Shown here one piece after another: positions 1-7,400 of a stretch of 10,431 nucleotides of DNA. The DNA is from JAVVPL01 sp036655775 (lineage in GTDB: Bacteria > Bacteroidota > Bacteroidia > Bacteroidales > P3), in contig JAVVPL010000077.1 of the NCBI GenBank assembly GCA_036655775.1, forward strand, positions 1 through 10,431. Reading direction: 5' to 3'. Numbering within the stretch: position 1 is the stretch's first letter; every line of letters begins with the position of its first letter. The position numbers were made by a program, and so were the translations under genes. Below the pieces are notes generated by a model, which did not search any database, was not told where the DNA came from, and was given only the letters and a program-made list of their open reading frames with translations.

Positions 1-3000
1 ACTAACTTGTACTTCTAAATTTAAAGATGCTTGGGCAGGTAAAATTTCTTTTGTTTTGTAACTTACTATATTTTTATCTATATTCCATTCCATATCACCT
101 GCTATTTTGGTATCTTCATTAACTTTATTTAAACGGCATCGGTCTAAATTGATTCGGATATTACTTTTTTGCCCATCTAAATTTGTAGAAAAACTATCCA
201 CTGGCAAATTAAATGCCACTTGCGGCAATGCAAACACATCGACATCAAGCGATTTTTCGGTAGGATTGATATCGGCAATAATAGTCTGTCCATCGATAAA
301 AGAAGTTTCATATAATTCACATTTATCACCCAATTCAAATTTAAACTTACAATGCCCTCGAATTAATCCATTCAATACCGAATAATTAAAAGCTAATTTA
401 CCTGCAAACCAAGTAGGATTTGGCAATTGAGCTTCTAAAAGTGTAGCCATTTCACCTTCCAAAATCGGAAGATTTCGTTTAGCTCCAAAAATGCTTAGGC
501 GTAAACCTACAGCTCCATAGAAATAACTATATGCTTGTCCAGATGCATACCAACCGTTTACGCCTATGGGCTCATCCCGTCCTTTACATGAAAGCCCTCC
601 ATATTTCCGAAGAAGCACATCAAAACCGAGTTCACTTTCAAAAGCAGCATAAAAAGCAAGAAAATTCAAATTGCCCGTATTAAACCCCAAATTGGCTCCC
701 ATACTAAATCCTCGTCCACGAGTAATACTATTGATATTCCGACCTTGCTCCAAACTTCGCGTATCTCCTGATTTTAATAATCTTGCCGTTTTCTCATTAG
801 GCATTGGCATTGGAGGAATATCGTATCCAGTCATTAAATACATACCTGTACTTAAACTAATAGGGCCTAATTTGAATTTGACTCCTAAACGTTTTTCAGG
901 AGTACCCAGAAAAATATGCCATTTTTGAGGATCAAAATACATTTCACAAATACCCACAGCTCCAGCTGTACCCGTGCCCTTGATAACCCCCATATTCAAA
1001 TAACTTTCCAATTGCGCATATAGCGATTTATTACTTACATCGTAGGTCATAAAGACCGCGGCTGTAATGGCCGCATCAAAGACTGCAGCTTCTTGTTTTT
1101 TGCGTACACTTTGTAAATCCGTATGTGTGATTTCTGAAATTTGCTGGCTCATTCTATCAAAATAATTGCCTGGCATCTCTTTCAAAAATTTACCTAAACC
1201 TTGAAAAGTAATATGATCAATACCATTGGTTTTGTTGAACCCCATCGATAAAGCCACTTCCACATTTAATAAATCGGGCACTTGAGTTGCCCCCACTACA
1301 AAGGCTTTTAGACCCAAAGAAATAGTACTATCAGGAAGATAACGTAAACCTGTTTGTGTTTCTCTATCCCCCATTGTATTACTTTCATAATCGCTCTCTG
1401 GTTTCATGCGTTGGTAAGCGCCACCACCAAAACCAGTGAGATTAAAACCTGGAAATATAGGCACTCCCATTGTTCCAAAATTGGCCAATCCATCCGCATA
1501 CCAATAACGGAACGTAGGCATCGCACCAAACATCACCTTTGTTTTAACTTCTAAATCAAATGGAATTAATTTTAAAGAAATATTTCCTTTAAATCCATTT
1601 CCATAACGTTTATTTTCTCTATAAATTTGTATACTCCCTTTGAGTTTAAAGGCAGCATTGGAAGCATCTACTTTGATATCGTCTATATGTACAAAATCAA
1701 AAATCCATTTTTGTTTTTGATCTACCAGCTCCAATTTAGCACCTATACCCAAACCCATATTTCCTTTAAAGCCGCCATCCGACTGTTTAGTCAAATGAAT
1801 ATTGACATCAAATTTCAATTGTGCTTTATCTGCTTTTGGGGTAAGTAATTCCAAACCCGATATAGATGCGGGGAATCCATTTATTTTTAATTCTTTGTTG
1901 TATGTAAATTTTTTCACACTAAAATAAGGAGGCACATTTTGTATTTTCATTGAAGTGAACCCAATGGTACCAAAATCAAACTGTTTTTTATCTTCCGCTA
2001 GTGTATCTTTTTGAAATGGATTTATACACATTGAACCCGTGAGACAAGCTAGCGCTTTCACTTTTTTTTCTTTGTCTACTTCAATTTCAATATAAGAGGT
2101 TTTGTCCAAAGTAATATTATTGGCTTTCCACAAAGACATTTTCATTTTTTTATCCATTCGTACATTAAGACTGAGCTTTTCATCTGCCAAAAATTGACCT
2201 TTATAAACAATCGCATTCTCGTCGTCCGTAGGCAGACATACTTTGCCATCCAATTGTCCAGATATTAATTTATTACTTTGAAATGAAAGAGCTAGAGTGT
2301 CAATCGAAAACCCCCATCCCCCAATACTCCCATGGTCGAGATGTAATAAATTATCACCTTCTATTTTGCCACTAAAACCATTTTCATCAAACCATAGATG
2401 TTCCGCTATAAAACTTGGCGCTTGCTTTGTTTTTATATTTTTAAAATACGAAGGAAGTCCCACTTTTATTTTTGAGATATAAACGCCCGTCCACAAATTA
2501 GTGATCGCCTCTTTGCCTGGAAATCCACCTACGGATTCGCCTGCATAGCTATCCATTTTTGTATCATTGCGCAATTCACTCATATCGACCACTGCATTTT
2601 CGGCCGAAAAACGCCAAGAACCAAAACCCACCACTTCAAATTCAGGAATATGCACCGAAGCCAAAATATCATAAATATCCGTTGCTGAACATTGAAAAGC
2701 GAGGGTGAGTTTTTTATTATTTTGTACTTGATCATTGAGCACAGGTTTTACATATTTATCGGAAAAAATTAATTCGGCTCCTATACTTAATTCTTTAAAT
2801 CCATCACAATCTATTTCGGCATAGGTAACGGGAAGTCCATCCCCCTCTTTTTTCGCCCCCTTGAGACGTAAAATAAGGGCCTCTCCCTTAAGAGAAAGAT
2901 CATAATCACCCAACAAGGCTAATTTTACTTTGTCCAAATAACCGCCATCTTTAGTTATTTTAATGTTGTTTGCACCGAAATAAAGCACCGTATTAGCTTG

Positions 3001-3309
3001 TCCTGCATTTGGAATTGTAATGCGCAAATAAGCGGCAATTTCAGTATGGCTTGACTTGAAACAAACTTCAGCCAAAAGTAAATCATAATTGATTGTGCCT
3101 ATCGTGCTACGCAGCCCCACAGGGAGTTGTCCTGGCTTACTTACTTCTATCACATCTACATAATTTTGAAGGCGATCTAATTTTTCAAAAAAAGCTTGAA
3201 TGCTATCCAAATTGAAAGCATGTAAATTGATAGTAAACAAAAAAATTACACAGAAAAAAAATAATTTTTCGAGCCAAATTATTTTTTTAGAATCCGTTTT
3301 TTTTTCCAT
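1..3309 (-). CDS. Very large exported protein of unknown function, C-terminus beyond window
   Basis: An uninterrupted minus-strand reading frame runs from ATG at 3309-3307 to the left edge: 1103 codons with no stop, so the 3' end is missing. Residues 1-31 form a clear signal peptide: lysine-rich start (MEKKTDSKK), hydrophobic core (LFFFCVIFLF) and a cleavage-like INLHA|F. The mature part alternates polar and hydrophobic residues with many Gly, Asn and Asp, which suggests extensive beta structure; I see no catalytic motif. Glycine-rich and aromatic stretches stand out in the second half: GFGGGAYQRM near residue 625, GYDIPPMPMPN near 830, NGWYASGQAYSYFYGAVGL near 915 and LPNPTWFAGK near 965. 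From memory these resemble conserved blocks of large hypothetical Bacteroidota proteins, but I cannot name the family or a function. It is divergent from the barrel gene at 3740. Start choice: the signal peptide begins here and a -7 box lies just upstream. A surface or envelope structural protein is an inference. Confidence 0.85.
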   Translation of the reverse strand, partial: MEKKTDSKKIIWLEKLFFFCVIFLFTINLHAFNLDSIQAFFEKLDRLQNYVDVIEVSKPGQLPVGLRSTIGTINYDLLLAEVCFKSSHTEIAAYLRITIPNAGQANTVLYFGANNIKITKDGGYLDKVKLALLGDYDLSLKGEALILRLKGAKKEGDGLPVTYAEIDCDGFKELSIGAELIFSDKYVKPVLNDQVQNNKKLTLAFQCSATDIYDILASVHIPEFEVVGFGSWRFSAENAVVDMSELRNDTKMDSYAGESVGGFPGKEAITNLWTGVYISKIKVGLPSYFKNIKTKQAPSFIAEHLWFDENGFSGKIEGDNLLHLDHGSIGGWGFSIDTLALSFQSNKLISGQLDGKVCLPTDDENAIVYKGQFLADEKLSLNVRMDKKMKMSLWKANNITLDKTSYIEIEVDKEKKVKALACLTGSMCINPFQKDTLAEDKKQFDFGTIGFTSMKIQNVPPYFSVKKFTYNKELKINGFPASISGLELLTPKADKAQLKFDVNIHLTKQSDGGFKGNMGLGIGAKLELVDQKQKWIFDFVHIDDIKVDASNAAFKLKGSIQIYRENKRYGNGFKGNISLKLIPFDLEVKTKVMFGAMPTFRYWYADGLANFGTMGVPIFPGFNLTGFGGGAYQRMKPESDYESNTMGDRETQTGLRYLPDSTISLGLKAFVVGATQVPDLLNVEVALSMGFNKTNGIDHITFQGLGKFLKEMPGNYFDRMSQQISEITHTDLQSVRKKQEAAVFDAAITAAVFMTYDVSNKSLYAQLESYLNMGVIKGTGTAGAVGICEMYFDPQKWHIFLGTPEKRLGVKFKLGPISLSTGMYLMTGYDIPPMPMPNEKTARLLKSGDTRSLEQGRNINSITRGRGFSMGANLGFNTGNLNFLAFYAAFESELGFDVLLRKYGGLSCKGRDEPIGVNGWYASGQAYSYFYGAVGLRLSIFGAKRNLPILEGEMATLLEAQLPNPTWFAGKLAFNYSVLNGLIRGHCKFKFELGDKCELYETSFIDGQTIIADINPTEKSLDVDVFALPQVAFNLPVDSFSTNLDGQKSNIRINLDRCRLNKVNEDTKIAGDMEWNIDKNIVSYKTKEILPAQASLNLEVQVS

Positions 3310-3329
3310 GATCTTAGAATTTTAGACTG

Positions 3330-3337
3330 CAAAAATA
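3330..3337 (-). promoter_or_regulatory. Candidate Bacteroidota -7 promoter box for the large leftward gene
   Basis: Read on the minus strand this is TATTTTTG, an exact match to the Bacteroidota -7 consensus TAnnTTTG. It ends 20 bases before the ATG at 3309, so the leader would be very short. I see no convincing -33 TTTG at the usual distance upstream, so the assignment rests on the -7 box and its position. Such a box can occur by chance in DNA this AT-rich. Confidence 0.35.
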
Positions 3338-3577
3338 GAGTTGACAAATTAGTTTTCCGAAAAATAAATGTTAAAAGATGTTAAACGTTTAGAATTATTA
3401 TGAATTTTAAGAAACATTAGGAAAGAGAACCTTAGAATTATAAAAAAAAATTAAGAAATAAAATATTTTAGCCGCTATAAATGTTTTAGATCCTTAACAA
3501 GACAAAATAGATAAGTGATTGAAAAAATTGGCAATAAAGAGAAACAAGAGATGGAAGAAAATTTAAAAATAGAAAAC

Positions 3578-3608
3578 TTTGTTTTTAATGAACAATTTTG
3601 TAATTTTA
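3578..3608 (+). promoter_or_regulatory. Candidate promoter for the barrel and T9SS cargo genes
   Basis: TTTG at 3578-3581 is followed after 19 bases by TAATTTTA at 3601-3608. This fits the Bacteroidota pattern of a -33 TTTG and a -7 TAnnTTTG with one mismatch in the last base of the -7 box. Transcription would start near 3614 and give a leader of roughly 125 bases before the ATG at 3740, containing both 19-bp direct repeats. The motif is short and the region AT-rich, so this is a weak prediction. Confidence 0.3.
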
Positions 3609-3623
3609 CTAAATAATTTAAAA

Positions 3624-3688
3624 ATCTCAGTCCGAAATACAGGGGGGCTAGACCATTATTAATCTAAAGATCTTAGTCTGAAATATAG
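3624..3688 (+). repeat. Pair of imperfect 19-bp direct repeats upstream of the barrel gene
   Basis: ATCTCAGTCCGAAATACAG at 3624-3642 and ATCTTAGTCTGAAATATAG at 3670-3688 match at 16 of 19 positions and start 46 bases apart. All three differences are C in the first copy and T in the second. A run of six G follows the first copy. The pair lies between the candidate promoter and the barrel ATG, so it could be an operator, an RNA leader element, or a remnant of a dispersed genomic repeat. Function is unknown. Confidence 0.6.
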
Positions 3689-3739
3689 AAATTAAACTAA
3701 TCTACCCAACGAATAATTATCCTTTAAAATCTAAACTTT

Positions 3740-4424
3740 ATGCAATCTTTTACAAAATTTTTTATTTCTTTATTTCTTTATTTCTTTATTTCTTTTAGGC
3801 CCCTCTCTGTATGCTCAACAAGGAGTAAAATATAATGCGCATCCCAAAGATTTGTATAGCCATACTATACAGTTTAAATTTTATGCTGATTTTAGACAAG
3901 CAATTCATGATCATAAACCCAATTCCATTTTTTATTCAGTAAAAAATTATAATACACTAAATGCAATATGGAATTTAATTCCATCCTATGAATTTGGCTA
4001 TAAATATAAATGGTTTTTCAAATTACAAACCAGCTGTTATATGAATAGGACGAACACTCAACTCTCTTCCGATTACACAATGGATGTTACAAATCAATTA
4101 CATATACTCAATTTATATGTAAGTTACAATTTTTTACCTGCACACTCTCACCATACGCTTAAATTGGGTGTGGGTCCAGGATTGCAGATTGATATGGCCA
4201 AAACAATACATACCTATTTAAACGAGGAGGGCTCTTTGCGTCAACAAAGTAATAAGACTTTATATCCCTATTTTGCTTTTGGTACAGAAGTATCGTATCA
4301 GTGGAATTTTTACAAATGTTTAAGTGTAGGTGCGGACGTAGGCTATATGTTTGCTCGCGCTGCTAGCCAAGGGGATCATTTTACAGTAGGACTTACATTG
4401 AGTGCAAGTTTTACTCATCGATAA
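3740..4424 (+). CDS. Small outer-membrane beta-barrel protein, out of frame at an octamer repeat
   Basis: The mature barrel frame runs from about 3816 to the TAA at 4422-4424 (202 residues). It shows amphipathic strands with aromatic girdle residues, glycine-rich strands such as LKLGVGPGLQIDM and FTVGLTLSASF, and a C-terminal strand ending FTHR, as in small 8-10-strand outer-membrane barrels. Just before it the same frame encodes the end of a signal peptide (LLGPSLYA|QQG), but that frame has no ATG, GTG or TTG between its upstream stop (3732-3734) and the mature start. The only ATG, at 3740, opens a lysine-bearing hydrophobic signal-peptide start (MQSFTKFF) that leaves frame after four TTTATTTC units and stops at 3833-3835 after 31 codons. 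Five units would give a continuous 230-residue precursor with a 28-residue signal peptide. A TTG at 3852 would give 190 residues with no signal peptide and part of the first strand lost, so I reject it. The gene is either phase-variable in the OFF state, a recent frameshift, or an assembly miscount. The T9SS cargo gene starts 43 bases downstream. The specific barrel family is not recognised. Confidence 0.75.
3761..3792 (+). repeat. Octanucleotide tandem repeat (TTTATTTC)4 in signal-peptide region
   Basis: Four exact copies of TTTATTTC occupy 3761-3792 and are followed by the partial unit TTTTAGGC. The unit length of eight is not a multiple of three, so each gain or loss changes the reading frame. 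The repeat encodes hydrophobic residues (Phe, Ile, Ser, Leu, Tyr) in every frame used, so it can serve as a signal-peptide core at any in-frame length. With n copies, the ATG at 3740 joins the barrel frame when n = 2, 5 or 8; n = 4 here does not. Confidence 0.95.
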
Positions 4425-4467
4425 CATCATTTAGATACTAGACTCAAATACGCATACTCCCTCAAAT

Positions 4468-7400
4468 ATGAAACATTTTTTTTCGTTATTTTTAGGTATG
4501 TTTTTGACATTTTTTTTTTGCGAAAAGAATGTAGCACAATCTTCCATCTCATCTCTTCCTTTATTTGATCGTGGTTTTATACAAAACTGTGGTCAATTTG
4601 AACGTTCGGGGGATAGGGATACAAATTTTATTCTCAGCATGTTTTCGGAAGGCTCTCTTTCTGTTTGGTTGACACAAGAAGGTTTATCATACGTCTTTAG
4701 CCAAACACAAGCAACACTAGACAAAACCGATTCTTTAGCTAGATTTCAACATTTATGTAGAACCGATATTCATTTTATAAATGCCAAACTTTCTTCTTCA
4801 CAAGTTATTTATGAAAATCCTTTACCCTACACCTTCAACTACATTAACAAAGTTGGATCATTGGGAATATATGATGTACATCTATATCGACACATTCGAG
4901 TCAAAAATTTATACCCAGGCATTGATTATATTTTAAAATTTGATTCACTAGGCAATTTAAAACAAGAATTTGAAGTAGGACAAGGAGTTGATTACAAACA
5001 AATCCAATTTACTGTAGAAAATGCCCAAAAAGTACAAATTCAAAAACGTAACAATTTACGTATTGTGCAAAAACTAGGTGAAATCAACGAAAAAGGGGCT
5101 ATTTCGTATGCTTTAGAAGGAATTAAATCATATTCTACACGCTATATAAAACGCAAAGGAGTTTATAGTTTTTCTCTTCAAGGACGAAAATCAGAGGCTG
5201 TACGTATTGATCCTGTTTTAGAATGGGCCAGTTATTTGGTTGAACTTTCAGGTAAAAAAAGTCAATTAACGGATGTATGTGTAGATGAGAAAACAGGCGG
5301 TTTGTATGTGTGTGGGTGGAGCGAGGGTGCGGCTTTTCCCTATAAAGAACAAGAAGGAGCAAGTAATTGGGAATTTGAACAAGTAAAAAAACGCAATACA
5401 AATAGTGTATTTATGTATTTAGATTCCAATAAACATATTCAATGGTGCACTTTTTTTGGCGTAGATGAATTTAGCGAACGCGCACAGGTCATAAGTCTAT
5501 CGCCTCAAAAACATCTGTTGTGTGCAGGAATATTAAATGGCTCCTCCTTAACTACAGCACCCTATACACTAAATAAAGAAGGGGCCTATCAAGGTCAATC
5601 TTGTCAAGGGATAAACGAAATACAATTTCCTCGAACTTTTATTTTGGAATTTGATGCAAATAATAGAATAGAATGGGCTGCTTTATGGGGCGTTTTGGAC
5701 TCTTATGTACGTGATTCTTCTATAAGATATGCTTTACCCCTTGATATGGTAATAACGGCAAAAGATGAATTATATTGTAGCTTAACTAAACTTACAGGCT
5801 TTGAAAGCTTAACAAAATACCCAAAGGAAAATGATCAAACGTATATGAATCAAACAAAAGAAGGAACTATTCTCAAGTTTGATAAAAATCGGGCTTGGGT
5901 TTGGGGTACTAATTATGGAACCGATAAAATTTCTGCTTATGGAATGTCTAGAAGTACATTATCTCGTATTGCAAGCGACTCGGCTAATAACATTTGGGTA
6001 GCGGGGAACTGTAGTGACCATATTCCTATCTTAAAAAAAACGAATGCGTATAATCAAGAATGGCACACAGCGGATACTTCTCAATTATCTGGGGTAACTA
6101 AAGGCGATTTAGATTTTTCATTTAATACAGAGGGGATATTGTGGGGGGATAATCGCGGAAATCAGGATCTTTTTCTTTCTAAATTCAATCCTCAAGGTAT
6201 TTTATTGTGGTCTACCGCCATTGGTGGCAAATGGGAAGATGAACTTACAGACATGAAAATAGCACCTAATGGTCATCTCTTTGTAATTGGATTTACACGT
6301 TCCAAAGATTTTCCAATAAAAGAAAAAAAAGATGCGTTTAATCGCTATTATACAAGTGGACGCAATGCTTTTTTAATGGAATTTTCAAATGAAGGAGCTC
6401 TTTTGTGGTCGACCCATTTACCTAAACAGGATTCTTTATTTACTACTTCAGCAATTGCTGAAGTACTTTCTTTTACGCCAAATAATGGAATTTATATAAT
6501 AGGAAGTGGTCCCATTCAAGATTATAAAATTGATCCCAGAGTACATACAGAGCAAGGTATTTATGAAATTTCGCAAGAACTTGGACTGAGTATAGATGAA
6601 ACATACAGCTATATACACTCCATAGTTGATACGACAAATAGTCTTTCTTTTTTACTCTATTTTTCACCACAAGGAAAATTACTTTTATGGGATTCTCTTC
6701 CATTTTATGGGAATGCCGTCGCTAAATCCGACCTTTATACATTTGATGTACTGTCTGGATTTCCTATACCTAAAAATCAATGTCTCACCACCGACCTGTA
6801 TCGAGGAAAATTATGGAGTCTTTTAAGCCGTTGGGGAAATACCGCTTTGGTCAATCCCAAAGATGGGAGCTATTTTGCGCCAAATACAAAACCTTATCCA
6901 CAAGTCTCTTCGCTTTTACTTCGCTATACAAATTGTTTTAAAACCTTTTTTCCCGCCCGTTTGGGGAATGGTGATACGTTATATTGTGCACAACATTTGC
7001 TAACTTTACAAAAGCCCAAACATTTTTATGAATACCAAAGTGTATGGAGTACGGGAGCAACTACCGACAGTCTCTTAATTACAAAACCTGGCACATATTG
7101 GTTGAGTCTACATTCTCCTTATCCCCATTGCCCCAATTTATATTCCGACACTTTACACATAGATAGCATTCCCTATCCTACATTACATTTTTCAAACGAT
7201 ACCAACTATCTTTGTGTAGGAGAAAAATTGTATTTAAATGCCACGCAACTGAAAGCAAACTACCTTTGGTATACAGGGAGTCAAGATAGTTCTCATATAG
7301 TAGAATACTTAGGGGATTCAATGATTCAAGCATGGTGTCGTGTAAATACAATTTGTGGAGATACGGTGTTTGATACCGCTTTTGTGCGTTATGCGCCGCC

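Larger units (their letters stand above)
3310..3739. other. Divergent AT-rich intergenic region
   Basis: About 430 bases separate two divergently oriented exported-protein genes. The region is strongly AT-rich with many stops in all frames. It holds candidate promoters for both sides and a pair of imperfect 19-bp direct repeats. The longest open stretch I noticed is a 33-codon plus-strand frame (GTG at 3515 to TAA at 3614-3616), which I do not treat as a gene. I see no tRNA, terminator hairpin or insertion sequence here. Confidence 0.6.

Noticed and set aside
107..2482. Several plus-strand open frames of 60-92 codons opposite the large leftward gene
   Set aside because: They lie entirely antisense to a continuous 1103-codon frame with a signal peptide and have no coherent domain content.
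3515..3616. 33-codon open frame (GTG start) in the divergent intergenic region
   Set aside because: Short, Lys/Glu/Asn-rich as expected from AT-rich DNA, no ribosome-binding signal, no recognisable domain, and it overlaps the candidate promoter for the barrel gene.
3642..3647. G6 run as a possible phase-variable tract
   Set aside because: It lies in noncoding DNA, is short for a poly-G contingency tract, and is not positioned between promoter elements I can identify.
3852..4424. Barrel gene starting at TTG 3852 as a complete 190-residue protein
   Set aside because: This start discards a well-formed signal-peptide cleavage region and the start of the mature protein encoded in the same frame just upstream. 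An outer-membrane barrel without a signal peptide makes no sense, so it is better explained by the repeat-length frameshift.
4425..4467. Separate promoter or terminator between the barrel and T9SS cargo genes
   Set aside because: The 43 bases show no hairpin and no TAnnTTTG box, so a shared transcript is the simpler reading.
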